Of a stretch of 64,000 bases of DNA, positions 19,101-27,314 are shown piece by piece. Made by a program: the position numbers and the translations under genes. The notes under the pieces are model-generated. The model was given only the letters and a program-made list of their open reading frames with translations. It was not told the origin of the DNA and ran no database searches. Source of the stretch: Sphingobacterium yanglingense (GTDB taxonomy: Bacteria > Bacteroidota > Bacteroidia > Sphingobacteriales > Sphingobacteriaceae); assembly GCF_004363245.1 (NCBI RefSeq), contig NZ_SNYV01000013.1, positions 86,939-150,938 of the forward strand. Reading direction: 5' to 3'. Position 1 is the stretch's first letter. The number at the start of each line of letters is the position of its first letter.

Positions 19101-19725
19101 ATTGCAAAATAATTTCTATAGGGCTGGCATCTGTAATTAGCTTCTCTTGCGGTAGATAGCCGATGTATTTTATGACAAGTACACTGTTGCGCGGTACATT
19201 GAAAGAAAAATGCCCCTTATTATTGGTCGAAGTAGCGAGACTGCTTCCTTTTATGCTCAATGATACACCCGCGATAGGTTGACGGTTGGCATCGAGGACC
19301 CGGCCACTTATTGCTAACTCTTGCTGATTATGCCTAGGCTCTGTCGGTGTGCTGACCTCGTTTACGTCCGGTTTTTGGATCAGTACCGTATTGTCGTTGA
19401 TTTTGTACTGAAGTTTCTGCTTGGACAGTAGCTCTTCTAGCGCGGTAGTCCAACGCATATTTTCACAGCGTAGATTTACATTTTCATATTCATTCACATT
19501 CCTTGTGTTGTATATAAAGTCTATGCCCGTTTGATTTCTGATTTCAGCCAGAACAGCTTTAAACGGCTTGTTTCGAGCTTCTATAGTGACATATTGACCA
19601 TAACTATTTGCACTGACCTGTACGCAAGCGATGGTTAGCAACAAGATGATGAGTTTCATGTGCATCAAAATTTTGACGGTCCTGTTCCCTACAGGTTGCC
19701 GCCATGAGTGAGAAGTTTTGTACAT
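16198..19725 (-). CDS. SusC/RagA family TonB-dependent receptor with STN domain
   Basis: 1175 residues. After a basic N-terminus and signal (ACVQVSANSYGQ) come an STN (secretin/TonB short N-terminal) domain at about 45-115, a carboxypeptidase-regulatory-like beta-sandwich (about 139-220), the TonB-box-like DEVVVIGYGTQ, a plug with the SusC signature AATSIYGSRAANGVVFITTKKG, and a large beta-barrel. The STN domain marks receptors that signal to a FecR/ECF pair, which is encoded just upstream here. It imports the ligand captured by SusD, using TonB energy. Expression probably depends on its own sigma factor. Confidence 0.95.
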   Translation of the reverse strand: MYKTSHSWRQPVGNRTVKILMHMKLIILLLTIACVQVSANSYGQYVTIEARNKPFKAVLAEIRNQTGIDFIYNTRNVNEYENVNLRCENMRWTTALEELLSKQKLQYKINDNTVLIQKPDVNEVSTPTEPRHNQQELAISGRVLDANRQPIAGVSLSIKGSSLATSTNNKGHFSFNVPRNSVLVIKYIGYLPQEKLITDASPIEIILQSSEEQLDEVVVIGYGTQSRKESTGSLTSVKGDDINSLPVQSFDAALGGRSSGVQVSANAGVPNQAPVFKIRGTNSLSLSTYPLVVIDGVPAFDTNDDSGPSYASNNPLSAINPADIESIDIAKDAAATSIYGSRAANGVVFITTKKGKRGSTRVNYEGWYGINKANRLPKMLNAAQYVEIKNEGIRNDGSYNDKTNYFSLNKDKDGNFIDTDWNDYIYRTGQSHSHALNISGATDKTNYYGSISYANQEGIFQRSGFERKSAMFNIDNKTTNWMKVGAKLNFSNENNLAAMSTGTGSTGAFQSSSSSGAMSRIALISAPVAAPYNNDGSYNTTASGFIGLMDNEGHLNQSRFGFYNPVISLDHNRSNNHVNNIQSNAFIQINPLPWISFKSIYGIDYRLAKYDHYLSPLSGEAISTNGSTFNLQANKERWVWTNTLNIDKKFADVHSLGVLLGQEQQRTTGNQFGLQRTGQSDPYYTTIQGGWQNVVAYATGNPEINNYLFSLFSRVQYDYMKKYYITANLRQDEYSALGLNNKKGVFWGVSAGWDITKEDFWKDASIASTLTNLKLRGSYGKVGNVGGLTDFGAINTYSANLYGGQPGLTYSITGNPDLKWETSKKLDIGLDFGLFGKITGEIGYYRNTVDGLIIAVPLPPSAGIPNATNNRILQNVGEMYNQGIELTLNTSPITNDNFTWNTSFNFTTNKNEVKNLANGVSSIILGSNDGLTITMPGQSAGMLYVIETAGVDPATGRQIFLDGNGNKVLYQQSLNGGNGVKYQWEYEDGSRARAITPAEDAKPYRNVAPKVFGGWSNSFNYKGIELSALITYQFGGHMMNGTQGSMRDMRFWNNSVDMLDRWQKPGDNTDIPRLVNNDNVSNGNTLPLSKNVSSTDFIRLKNVMIAYNFSSTIAKRIGVGNLRAYVSGQNLAMWTKYTGFDPEVTTFGNAAIQQGIDKNQAPNARTYTVGLSVGF

Positions 19726-19773
19726 TTGAATAGGATAAAATGATTTATAATTTTCGTAGTGAATCGTTATCTC

Positions 19774-19801
19774 ATACGGAGGTGTTGCCGCACCTCCGTA
19801 T
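19774..19801 (-). promoter_or_regulatory. Hairpin between fecR and susC (peptidase locus)
   Basis: Perfect 11-bp arms ATACGGAGGTG and CACCTCCGTAT around a 6-nt loop, 48 bp before the susC start. No T-run follows in the direction of transcription, so it is not an ordinary terminator. Hairpins occupy the same position in the other two Sus loci of this window. Confidence 0.7.
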
Positions 19802-19818
19802 ATTGTTTTTCATAGGTG

Positions 19819-20958
19819 TTATTTTTTCAATACATAGACTCCTCCTTCTTTAACTTTAAATCTAATTGATGAGACTTCCTGTAAGTTCTTTAATAATTCT
19901 TCTAGGCTATTGGTGCGTTTGAATGAACCGGAAAAACGGTCATCACTTTCATAGTCATAACTGACAAATTCCAGGTTATACCATTCGTTGATCGAATTCA
20001 TCAATTCCCGGATAGTTAGGTTGTCAAAGTAAAGGTATCCTTGTTGCCAGGCAGTCACTTTCTTTAGGTCTGCTTTTCGCTTTTGAAGAGCATTGTTCCC
20101 AAATGCCTGTTCGCCAGGTTTCAATAATATACTGTTCTCCTTGTTGTAGATCTTTACAGCACCTTCGAGTAGCGTTATTTCCTCTTCTTTACCCACGGTA
20201 GCATTTACGTTAAAATTTGTCCCCAGCACCCTGGTTACGTTATGTGGCGTCTTTACATGAAAAGGCCATTCTTTATTCCCCATAACATCAAAGTAAGCGT
20301 TGCCGATTAGCGAAAGGCTGCGCACATGCTTATCAAACACCAACGGTACGTTTATTTCCGAGTTACCACTTAATAAAACCTCGCTTCCATCAGGGAGAAA
20401 AACCCGGTGCAGCTGTCCTTTTTTGGTGTTTATTTTTAATTCGAGATTATTAGCCAGCATAGAATCCTCCTTTGCATTGGTAAAAGTAGTGCCGCTGGCA
20501 TGTACAAATATTCCATAGCGCTGTAGTTCATATTCATTTAATAAACGGAAATTTTGCCCCGGTTCGCGAAGGGAGAGCAGGGGGGCTCTATTGTCAAAAG
20601 AGAAGTGTTCCAAAGTTGTATACCCGAAACTATTTTCTGTTTTATAGAATGATCTGAACAGGCTGATAGTACCTATCAGTAGTACTATCGCAACACTGGC
20701 ATATTTTAGGATAGCGCGCCAGCGATAGGCGAGACCGTTATCCTTCTGTTGGCGTAGGATATTTTCCCACACTTGATTCTGCTGGTGGTCCAAAAAGGGG
20801 ACAGCTTTGCCATATTGTTTATAGTATTCATCAAATTGTGTTAGGATATCTTCAGAAGGGTTATTGGTCAATAACTCAAGAAGCAGCTTTTCTTCGTCAG
20901 GGGTTAGTCCCCCTTCAAAATAGCACTTTAATAAATATGGTAATTTATGTTTATTCAT
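19819..20958 (-). CDS. FecR-family anti-sigma factor
   Basis: 379 residues: a cytoplasmic N-terminal part that should bind the sigma factor, one membrane helix (about 85-103, YASVAIVLLIGTISLF), a periplasmic FecR domain (SGNSEINVPLVF, FDVMGNKEWPFHVKT) and a C-terminal DUF4974-like domain. It relays the signal from the STN domain of the downstream SusC protein to the ECF sigma factor encoded 73 bp upstream. Confidence 0.93.
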   Translation of the reverse strand: MNKHKLPYLLKCYFEGGLTPDEEKLLLELLTNNPSEDILTQFDEYYKQYGKAVPFLDHQQNQVWENILRQQKDNGLAYRWRAILKYASVAIVLLIGTISLFRSFYKTENSFGYTTLEHFSFDNRAPLLSLREPGQNFRLLNEYELQRYGIFVHASGTTFTNAKEDSMLANNLELKINTKKGQLHRVFLPDGSEVLLSGNSEINVPLVFDKHVRSLSLIGNAYFDVMGNKEWPFHVKTPHNVTRVLGTNFNVNATVGKEEEITLLEGAVKIYNKENSILLKPGEQAFGNNALQKRKADLKKVTAWQQGYLYFDNLTIRELMNSINEWYNLEFVSYDYESDDRFSGSFKRTNSLEELLKNLQEVSSIRFKVKEGGVYVLKK

Positions 20959-21031
20959 GGTTGGTTACTGAGCTGTTTATAGATATAACAATTCTCAGAA
21001 CCACGAAGTACTATCTGTGAAAAAATAAATA

Positions 21032-21586
21032 TTAAATAGTGAAGTTTTTGTTATCCTTTTGCAGCTCGTCACGTATGAACTTGAGGGCGGTGGCCATCTG
21101 GTTTTTTACAGTCTGTACTGAGATATCGAGATCTAGGGCAATCTCTTTGTGTGAAAAACCTTCCAGTCTACTGCGACGGAAAATCAGTTGGCGGCGGTCA
21201 GGGAGCTTTTGGATAATTATTTCGAGCTGTTCACGCAGTTCACTTTCTTTACGGTTATTTTCTTCGGCATCGCTGCTCGGATTATTACATTCCTGTAGCG
21301 GTGCAAATAGTGCTTGTTCTCTTTTTATCTGTTTCAGTTTATTGAAGCTTTTATTGCGACATATGACATAGAGATAAGCCTCGATATTGGCATCACAGTC
21401 AATATTCTGCCTTCCGTTCCATACTTCTAAAAACGTGTCCTGTACGATTTCTTCCGCATATATCACTTCCCGAAGGATATTGAAAGCAAGTTGGTAAATC
21501 TGTGCACTGAAATTGCTATAAAGCTCCCTAAAAGCGAGTTGATTGCCTTTTTGCAACTGTTTTAATATGAAAAAAGCGCTTTTCAA
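21032..21586 (-). CDS. FecI-like ECF sigma factor (peptidase locus)
   Basis: 184 residues. Region 2 includes EEIVQDTFLEVWNGRQNI (about 46-63). Region 4 has the helix-turn-helix FSHKEIALDLDISVQTVKNQM near residues 147-167. It is the first gene of the minus-strand sigma-FecR-SusC-SusD-peptidase set and should activate that set when released by FecR. Short length and partner genes place it with the Bacteroidota-specific sigma factors. Confidence 0.93.
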   Translation of the reverse strand: MKSAFFILKQLQKGNQLAFRELYSNFSAQIYQLAFNILREVIYAEEIVQDTFLEVWNGRQNIDCDANIEAYLYVICRNKSFNKLKQIKREQALFAPLQECNNPSSDAEENNRKESELREQLEIIIQKLPDRRQLIFRRSRLEGFSHKEIALDLDISVQTVKNQMATALKFIRDELQKDNKNFTI

Positions 21587-21806
21587 GTGTTTATAAGTTC
21601 GGTCGTAGAGCCAAGTAGCTCAACGTCTTTGTTAGTTTAAGTAAACATAATGTATTTTTATTAAATTATAATAGTTTATTTTCCAAACTCTTTGAACCTG
21701 ATCTTCCTTTCTTAGATATGAACTGGAAAATGGAGCATAAATGTGATGTTTCGGGATGAATACATTATGCTTTCCGTACGCGAGAATGCTATAGGCTAGA
21801 GACAAT

Positions 21807-21841
21807 GCTTTAATACCAACACTTTTGGATGGTATTAAAGC
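21807..21841 (-). terminator. Hairpin after the acr3 gene
   Basis: GCTTTAATACC (21807-21817) pairs perfectly with GGTATTAAAGC (21831-21841), just past the stop of the arsenic operon. The T-run after it is poor, so termination efficiency is uncertain. Confidence 0.55.
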
Positions 21842-21856
21842 GTCTAGCTTGGATGG

Positions 21857-22870
21857 TTAATATTTCTTTTTAAGCCATAGGCTTATTTTTACGAGGGCGA
21901 TCAGTACGGGTACTTCGATCAATGGTCCGATTACGCCTACAAATGCCTGTGGAGAATGTATTCCAAATACTGCAATAGCTACAGCTATCGCAAGCTCAAA
22001 ATTGTTTCCTGTGGCTGTAAAGGAAATTGCCGCATTTCTGTCATAGTCCACATGCATTGCTTTGTTGATGAAAAAACTTATAAAGAACATGAGAACGAAA
22101 TAAATCAACAATGGAATCGCTACTTTTAAGACCTGCATAGGCAGCAGAACGATCTGCTCTCCTTTTAGGCTAAACATCAGTACAATCGTGAATAGCAAGG
22201 CGTATAAGGTGAATGGTGATATAAAAGGGATAAATTTACGATTGTACCAATTCTCACCTTTCCATTTCGTAAGCAATCGTTGGCTTAGAAATCCCGCTAG
22301 AAATGGAAGTCCGAGGTAGGTTAATACACTTTTAATTACCTCGCTCATTTTTATCGAAACGGCGTATTCCGCAAAACCAAAGTAAGCAGGGAGCACATTG
22401 ATAAATAACCAGACAAAGAAACTATAGAAGAGCACTTGAAATATACTGTTTAGCGCAATCAAAAGCGCAGCATATTCTCGATTACCTCCTGCAAGATCAT
22501 TCCAGACAATTACCATGGCAATACATCGCGCCAGTCCTATGAGAATCAGCCCTACCATATAATCCGGTTCATTTCGTAAAAATATTACTGCAAGGATAAA
22601 CATTAAAATGGGACCGACCAGCCAGTTGAGCACAAGCGAAAGGCTTAAAACTTTCTTATCCTTAAAAGCCAATGGAAGTAGACTATAGTTAACTTTGGCT
22701 AGAGGTGGATACATCATGACTATCAACCCAATGGCCAGTGGGATATTTGTCGTGCCGATAGACAGCTGATCCATGCTGTCTGAGATTCCCGGGAATATAT
22801 TGCCTACAAGTACCCCTAGTCCCATAGCGATAAAAATCCATAACGTCAGATAGCGATCTAAAAATTTCAT
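21857..22870 (-). CDS. acr3: ACR3-family arsenite efflux permease
   Basis: About 337 residues with ten predicted membrane helices. The conserved ACR3 segment [18 protein letters not shown] in the fourth helix includes the cysteine thought to bind arsenite. I favour the second Met (22870), which begins [12 protein letters not shown], over the Met at 22882. ACR3 pumps As(III) out of the cell, driven by proton-motive force. It is the last gene of arsR-DUF6428-arsC-acr3. The whole operon belongs to the common As(V)-reduction and As(III)-export type. Confidence 0.93.
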   Translation of the reverse strand: MKFLDRYLTLWIFIAMGLGVLVGNIFPGISDSMDQLSIGTTNIPLAIGLIVMMYPPLAKVNYSLLPLAFKDKKVLSLSLVLNWLVGPILMFILAVIFLRNEPDYMVGLILIGLARCIAMVIVWNDLAGGNREYAALLIALNSIFQVLFYSFFVWLFINVLPAYFGFAEYAVSIKMSEVIKSVLTYLGLPFLAGFLSQRLLTKWKGENWYNRKFIPFISPFTLYALLFTIVLMFSLKGEQIVLLPMQVLKVAIPLLIYFVLMFFISFFINKAMHVDYDRNAAISFTATGNNFELAIAVAIAVFGIHSPQAFVGVIGPLIEVPVLIALVKISLWLKKKY

Positions 22871-22890
22871 TCTTACCTGCATGGTATATC

Positions 22891-23499
22891 TTATTTAATC
22901 TGTGAAAAAATGAAAAACATCTCGGTGGCAATGGCTAGGCTTCTTGCTGCATACACCTCGTTCTGTACCGATGTACCGTCCGACGACTTAGGGTCCTCAT
23001 AGGTAATCGGTATCCTTTTTTCTGCACCGAGGATAAAAGGACAACCTCCGTCAGCCTGGGAACAGGTCATTACAGCGGCAAAATCAGATTGTGGGTTGAA
23101 TGCGGCATCATACGTCTTTGAAAACCCAATTATTGGGGGAGCGTTTCTGTCGTATTTTAGTGCATAGATCGGATTGCTACCATCAGCTATTTTATCCACT
23201 TCAATCCCCGTCGACTGTAAGCTCTCTACTATTTTAGGGAAAAGAGCAGTTACTTCTGTGCCGCCAGAGTAGCAATAGACATTTGGTATCGCATAGTATG
23301 CTACTGCTATCTGTGCCCATACCTGACACAGGTGGCTGCGCCGCGAATTGTGGGTACATATAAAATTGATGTTGACATCCATCCGCTGCGCTACACGGTG
23401 CTGAATGTATTCAACCAAGGGCCGTAGGATGGGAATACGCTCCGGGTTGACCTCAGATTTCTGAATGAACGAAATAGTATCTTTGAGTTTTGAATACAT
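22891..23499 (-). CDS. arsC: Arsenate reductase-type low-molecular-weight protein tyrosine phosphatase
   Basis: 202 residues from the ATG at 23499. A longer frame would need a TTG inside the previous gene. The phosphatase-loop motif C-x5-R appears as CTHNSRRS (C48, R54), and the later Cys in [11 protein letters not shown] could serve in the reductase relay. Arsenate reductases of this type reduce As(V) to As(III) for export by the next gene. About 60 residues precede and 40 follow the core, making it longer than thioredoxin-coupled ArsC (~130 aa) but similar to the Bacteroidota ars-operon form. A strict phosphatase role cannot be excluded. Confidence 0.85.
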   Translation of the reverse strand: MYSKLKDTISFIQKSEVNPERIPILRPLVEYIQHRVAQRMDVNINFICTHNSRRSHLCQVWAQIAVAYYAIPNVYCYSGGTEVTALFPKIVESLQSTGIEVDKIADGSNPIYALKYDRNAPPIIGFSKTYDAAFNPQSDFAAVMTCSQADGGCPFILGAEKRIPITYEDPKSSDGTSVQNEVYAARSLAIATEMFFIFSQIK

Positions 23500-23510
23500 A
23501 TCAATCCCTA

Positions 23511-23966
23511 TTAACAACAACCAGAGCCAGGCGTGCAGGCATTGGATTTCGATTCGACTACAGTAAGGCGACTTGGAATACCGCAGGCATCTTCCGCCAG
23601 GCAGGCCGTTGTTTTGGCCGTCAGTATAAAATGCTTGCCGTTAAATGCTAGACCATATTTTCCAATGGTACCACTTTGGTATTCCACTTCAATCTCATGA
23701 TCTCCGATATGAAGAGTTTTTTCCGACAGTTCAATAATATGCAATAACTTCCCAGGCTTTAACCGGTGTTCATAGTCATCCGCATTCCATAATTGGAAGT
23801 TAACCGTGTTTTCTGTTCTCGTCACACCACCACAGTCGATAAAATGTTTGTTGATCTGACCGACTTCAGTCACATGGAAGTGTTCAGGAACAAAAGATCC
23901 ATCTTCCAGTTGGAATTCGACATGGTCTAATGTCGTTAGGATTTGCTTGATTTCTGATAATTTCAT
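23511..23966 (-). CDS. DUF6428 family protein of the arsenic operon
   Basis: 151 residues, soluble. Resembles the DUF6428 family found in ars operons of Bacteroidota. Cysteines cluster near the C-terminus (ACLAEDACG, then ACTPGSGCC at the very end), which would suit metalloid binding or delivery. No function has been shown to my knowledge. The gene lies between arsR and arsC, with its own operator-like palindrome just upstream, and ends 11 bp before the arsC start. Confidence 0.8.
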   Translation of the reverse strand: MKLSEIKQILTTLDHVEFQLEDGSFVPEHFHVTEVGQINKHFIDCGGVTRTENTVNFQLWNADDYEHRLKPGKLLHIIELSEKTLHIGDHEIEVEYQSGTIGKYGLAFNGKHFILTAKTTACLAEDACGIPSRLTVVESKSNACTPGSGCC

Positions 23967-23985
23967 AGCGTTTTAAAATTTATAT

Positions 23986-24001
23986 ATCGTTATATTACGA
24001 T
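23986..24001 (-). promoter_or_regulatory. Second ArsR operator candidate (ATCGTTATATTACGAT)
   Basis: Matches the palindrome in front of arsR at 14 of 16 positions and lies between arsR and the DUF6428 gene. It suggests separate control of the downstream resistance genes. Confidence 0.65.
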
Positions 24002-24035
24002 GTTTGAGTTTAAAAAAAGGGAGTAGAATTCTGGC

Positions 24036-24362
24036 TTAGCAGCATTTTTGATCATTCACAGATAGAATAATATTTGCAAAGTATTGTTTTAATACTGCAA
24101 ATGTACTTTCATCAATACAGTAACAGATAGAAGTACCTTCTATATTACCCTTGATCAGCCCCGCATTTTTCAGTTCTTTGAGATGCTGCGATATAGTAGA
24201 CTGGGCTAGGGGCAGTTCATCTACAATATCACTGCAGATGCAGGTATTGACCCTTAATAGATATTCTATTATCGCCACTCGGGCAGGGTGTCCCAGTGCT
24301 TTTGCTATAGCGGATATTTTATTTTGCTGTTCTGTAAAGTGATCCTTTTTTGTTACTCCCAT
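24036..24362 (-). CDS. arsR: ArsR-family arsenic-responsive repressor
   Basis: 108 residues with a winged helix-turn-helix (LPLAQSTISQHLKELKNAGLI). The recognition segment is preceded by NTCICSDIVDEL, whose two Cys (41, 43) correspond to the As(III)-binding CxC of classic ArsR. The protein ends in Cys-Cys, a possible third ligand. It should repress the operon until arsenite or antimonite binds. It is the first gene of the arsenic operon, with a 16-bp palindrome immediately upstream. Confidence 0.92.
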   Translation of the reverse strand: MGVTKKDHFTEQQNKISAIAKALGHPARVAIIEYLLRVNTCICSDIVDELPLAQSTISQHLKELKNAGLIKGNIEGTSICYCIDESTFAVLKQYFANIILSVNDQKCC

Positions 24363-24377
24363 GTTATTTCTTTTTAT

Positions 24378-24393
24378 ATCGCAATATTACGAT
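24378..24393 (-). promoter_or_regulatory. ArsR operator candidate (ATCGCAATATTACGAT)
   Basis: Palindrome ATCG-N-AATATT-N-CGAT, 15 bp upstream of the arsR ATG. A T-rich near-match to the -7 box lies slightly further upstream on the minus strand (24410-24419). Position and the second copy at 23986 support ArsR binding. Confidence 0.7.
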
Positions 24394-24778
24394 TAATAGT
24401 TTTCCTGACCAAAAAATACATTGTAATATTTTTGATTAAGCGATTTTATTGAGGGTTATACTGGATATCCTGTTTGCAAAAAAAAGTTCGTGTGATGCAC
24501 TGAGTAATTTTGAGTATACGCTTTTTCCTAACTTATTGTTATTAATTTTTATTATTGCGCATTAGTGATTGAATTATTGAGGAAATATTTCTTTTCTATT
24601 ACATCTACTGTTGCCATTACGCAACGCTTTTTAGTGCAGGATGGGTCTGATCCGGATAGTCGTAACATAATGTTCACAATCTGGTAAAACGCAGGCCGAT
24701 CGATCAGATTACATGTGATGCGGTGTATGGAGAAGGACAGGGAAGCGATAAAAATAATACACGAATAAATATATATCT
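24394..24778. other. Intergenic region between arsR and the small peptide gene
   Basis: No gene seen. A + strand TATTTTTG (24427-24434) matches the -7 box, but is ~345 bp from the next start. The stretch probably holds the promoter and a long leader of the peptide/lipoprotein pair. No clear hairpin found. Confidence 0.4.
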
Positions 24779-24937
24779 ATGAAAAAAGTTTATAAAACGC
24801 CTACCATAGAGGTTTTTAAAGTTGAATTGGAAGAGAGTATCGCAGCATCTTCTATCGTTACTGGGGGAACCACCAGTATGCCCCAGATAGAAGAAGAGAA
24901 TTTATTGGAGAATAAACAACAATGGATTGTTGATTAA
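24779..24937 (+). CDS. Small peptide, 52 aa, encoded before the fimbrillin-like lipoprotein
   Basis: Starts MKKVYKTPTIEVFKVELEES and ends QQWIVD. It belongs to a type of ~50-residue peptides with an MKKxYxxPxIEV opening, which I recall being common in front of surface-lipoprotein genes in Bacteroidota. No function known. It has no hydrophobic segment and a net negative C-terminal half. The downstream lipoprotein gene starts 9 bp after its stop, so the two are co-transcribed. Too short to be found by most gene callers. Confidence 0.65.
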   Translation: MKKVYKTPTIEVFKVELEESIAASSIVTGGTTSMPQIEEENLLENKQQWIVD

Positions 24938-24946
24938 GATTAGACT

Positions 24947-26905
24947 ATGAGAACATTATTAATTATACGCAAGAATCTGTTCAGGGGAACATTTTATTTT
25001 AATATCCTTTTATTGCTCGTGTCTATCGCTCTGATAACGAGTTGTTCAAAAACTAAAGAAGAGGCTGTAGGTGAGACTATAGATTTGATTGTGAAGGTAG
25101 AGGGGGTTGATAGCGATGTCACGATGCCCAATACGAAATCATCTGCTCGCAGCAATTATGTGTTACTGCCTACGGACGAGGAAGCGCAACCGAGTACGGT
25201 GACAAAAGATGATGTCACCTTTATTTCTAAATCGGAGGTGGAGCCTGACAAGGAGGGCTTCGCTTTAAAGAAAGATGTTTACGCTACAAAATCAACGCCC
25301 ATGGATCCTGGTATTAAATATCGACTTTTAGTCTATACCATGTCCAATGTTCTTGTATCTTCCGTAGAAGTGACAGCAGGGCAAGCACAGCGTATATCAG
25401 TTACATCAGGTACCACTTACAAATGGCGTGCTTATTCCTACAATACGAGTGATGCAATACCAGCTCCTAATCCGAGTAATCCAGAAGTGATGACCCCCAC
25501 CGCTACAACATTATTGTACGCCAAAGGAGAGATTACACCTACAGCGCCAAGTAATATATTAGCTATTACTTTTAAGCATCAATTGACACAGCTCAGAGTC
25601 GTGGTCAAAGATGGTTCTGGATTTAGATCTGTCTTAAGTGTTGACGGGCAGATTGGTGATCCAAATTTAATAAAAACCTCTGCTTTTGATCTCCTTGCCG
25701 GAGAGAAGAAGGCAGGGACAACAGTCCCTGCAAATGTTTCGACTTTAGATTTTGCCCCTGAGACGGTTGAGGGGGTAACTAGGCAAGTAGCACGTTGTTA
25801 TACATCTGATCAAAATATAGCCTCTTATGGCCTATGGATTAATAGTATGAAGATTCAGTATACCAGTACTGTAGACCGAACTATAACTGACGGTGGAGGC
25901 TACTTTACATTTGGGACTGACCCTTGGGTTAAAACTGGTTATATCCTTCAAGGGACTTTGGATATCGTTTTTAGGCTTCCGACGATGCGTATTCTACCTT
26001 TTAGTAATAATAATGCAAGCAATGGTTATCGTCTGGCTCCGGCTACAGCTGCTGGTGCATTCTTGAGAGAACCAGCAAATTTTGGTCCTAATAGTAAGTA
26101 TGTGGGGATTACAAGTCTTACCATCGATGCGCCAACTACAGCTACAGAAGCAACATCTTCTTCTACGGGATGGAATAGATTCAAAGCATTGATGACTAAT
26201 CCAGCTACTTATCCTGATGTTTTAATAGTAGCAAGTTGGTACAACTATTTAGATGATGCTTGTTGGGATCTTGTTAAACAATATATAGACAGAGGTGGAA
26301 ATGTACTGTACACACATGATGATGCTAATCTTGAAGGTTCTTATGCCGGGAGAGGTATAGGGAATATCATGGGGTCGCCGGTTTCATTGGAACGGAATGT
26401 GGAGTCTTATGGCGTCTACAAGTTTACAGATACACCTGCGGGAGAAGCCGACTTGGACATCCTGAACGGTCCTTTTGGTGACGCTAGACCCTATCATTTA
26501 GGGCAGGATAGGATTGGGACATCGTATGTGACTGGATACAATGGGCCTAATGCCATAGTGTATAGCAATCACGCACAGAACAAGACAGCTCCGTCTAAAC
26601 CAGGAATGGTCTTTTTTAGGCATAAGACCAAAAGTTTCTTTTTTGTGGGAGATGGTGGGTTTTATTTGAATGAGAAGGTAACTGCCGTTACCAGTTTTAC
26701 AGAAGATCCTTTCAGATTCAATCCAGCAACCAAATTCCCGGCACTTGCACCGTATGGACAATCTGCAGTTAACGGTTCACCAGCTTATGGTACTCCAGGG
26801 ACAAATGTGAACGGCGGTTTTACAATAGCCAACAGTATTGTATTTGGAAATATGATGGCCTGGATGCTGAATAGAGCACATTATCATGGTATCAATAGAA
26901 ATTAA
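24947..26905 (+). CDS. Fimbrillin-like surface lipoprotein, 652 aa
   Basis: The lipoprotein signal peptide ends ALITSCSKTKEE, with Cys at about residue 33. The middle (about 50-330) resembles fimbrillin-type (FimA/Mfa-like) beta domains: after the lipid Cys come a polar stretch, a KYRLLVYTMSN strand and an AITFKHQLTQLRVVV segment that is typical of fimbrillin families. The C-terminal half (about 350-650) contains VLIVASWYNYLDDACWDLVKQYIDRGGNVLY, which suggests a glutamine-amidotransferase-like (DUF4350/ThuA-type) fold. The combination is unusual. Surface-exposed role inferred; no partner fimbrial genes follow. A strong terminator ends the unit. Confidence 0.7.
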   Translation: MRTLLIIRKNLFRGTFYFNILLLLVSIALITSCSKTKEEAVGETIDLIVKVEGVDSDVTMPNTKSSARSNYVLLPTDEEAQPSTVTKDDVTFISKSEVEPDKEGFALKKDVYATKSTPMDPGIKYRLLVYTMSNVLVSSVEVTAGQAQRISVTSGTTYKWRAYSYNTSDAIPAPNPSNPEVMTPTATTLLYAKGEITPTAPSNILAITFKHQLTQLRVVVKDGSGFRSVLSVDGQIGDPNLIKTSAFDLLAGEKKAGTTVPANVSTLDFAPETVEGVTRQVARCYTSDQNIASYGLWINSMKIQYTSTVDRTITDGGGYFTFGTDPWVKTGYILQGTLDIVFRLPTMRILPFSNNNASNGYRLAPATAAGAFLREPANFGPNSKYVGITSLTIDAPTTATEATSSSTGWNRFKALMTNPATYPDVLIVASWYNYLDDACWDLVKQYIDRGGNVLYTHDDANLEGSYAGRGIGNIMGSPVSLERNVESYGVYKFTDTPAGEADLDILNGPFGDARPYHLGQDRIGTSYVTGYNGPNAIVYSNHAQNKTAPSKPGMVFFRHKTKSFFFVGDGGFYLNEKVTAVTSFTEDPFRFNPATKFPALAPYGQSAVNGSPAYGTPGTNVNGGFTIANSIVFGNMMAWMLNRAHYHGINRN

Positions 26906-26930
26906 TATACACACATAGTCTAATATGATA

Positions 26931-26966
26931 AAAGCCGTTCTGAAGAATAATTCGGAACGGCTTTTT
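26931..26966 (+). terminator. Rho-independent terminator after the fimbrillin-like lipoprotein gene
   Basis: AAAGCCGTTC-T-GAA pairs with TTC-G-GAACGGCTTT, followed by TTT. It stands 25 bp after the stop codon. Confidence 0.9.
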
Positions 26967-27248
26967 CTAGTTTATATATCAAGTAGGGCAGTCTGTTCTC
27001 GTCCAGCACGTCGATGATTCTTTTTAATCATTATAAAACAATATTCCTTTATATATGATATTTAGCTTTTGCGGTATACAATTCTGCTGTTTCATCGTGT
27101 TCGATATTACAAAAGGCACATTTATTCCTTTTGACTGCATGTTCTTTTTGATAAGAAATCCCTAATATTGTAATTAGTTAATATTGAAGGGATAGCTTTC
27201 CATACGGTTTAGAAGGTCTTTTCAAAGCGATAATAGTACGTTTTAGTA

Positions 27249-27314
27249 GTGAATTGTAGCATTAGTACATTATTCTTCTTCTTTTTCTTTTTTGGCCCCC
27301 CAGGGCCGAGATAA
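27249..27314 (+). CDS. Phe-rich leader peptide (attenuator) of the PheRS gene
   Basis: A 21-codon frame begins at GTG 27249 and contains seven consecutive Phe codons (27273-27293, TTC and TTT mixed), then GPPGPR and TAA at 27312-27314. The stop is only 6 bp before the ATG of a phenylalanyl-tRNA synthetase. Phe-run leader peptides are a known way to sense Phe-tRNA charging (for example pheL of enterobacteria). The non-ATG start is the weak point. The in-frame Phe run and its location are seen directly. Confidence 0.6.
   Translation: MNCSISTLFFFFFFFGPPGPR
27294..27307 (+). promoter_or_regulatory. GC hairpin between leader Phe codons and PheRS start
   Basis: GGCCC-CCCA-GGGCC, a perfect 5-bp GC stem placed directly after the last Phe codon and 13 nt before the PheRS ATG. 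No U-run follows, so it would control translation rather than transcription. A ribosome held on the Phe codons would cover its 5' arm. Confidence 0.55.

Noticed and set aside
21807-21841. Considered as a riboswitch or other structured RNA.
   Set aside because: It is a simple perfect hairpin right after a stop codon, best read as a terminator despite the weak T-run.
27059-27190. Minus-strand open stretch reading KRNKCAFCNIEHDETAELY, zinc-ribbon- or HNH-like.
   Set aside because: No start codon in frame and a stop close upstream. About 40 codons with no supporting context; at most an old gene relic.
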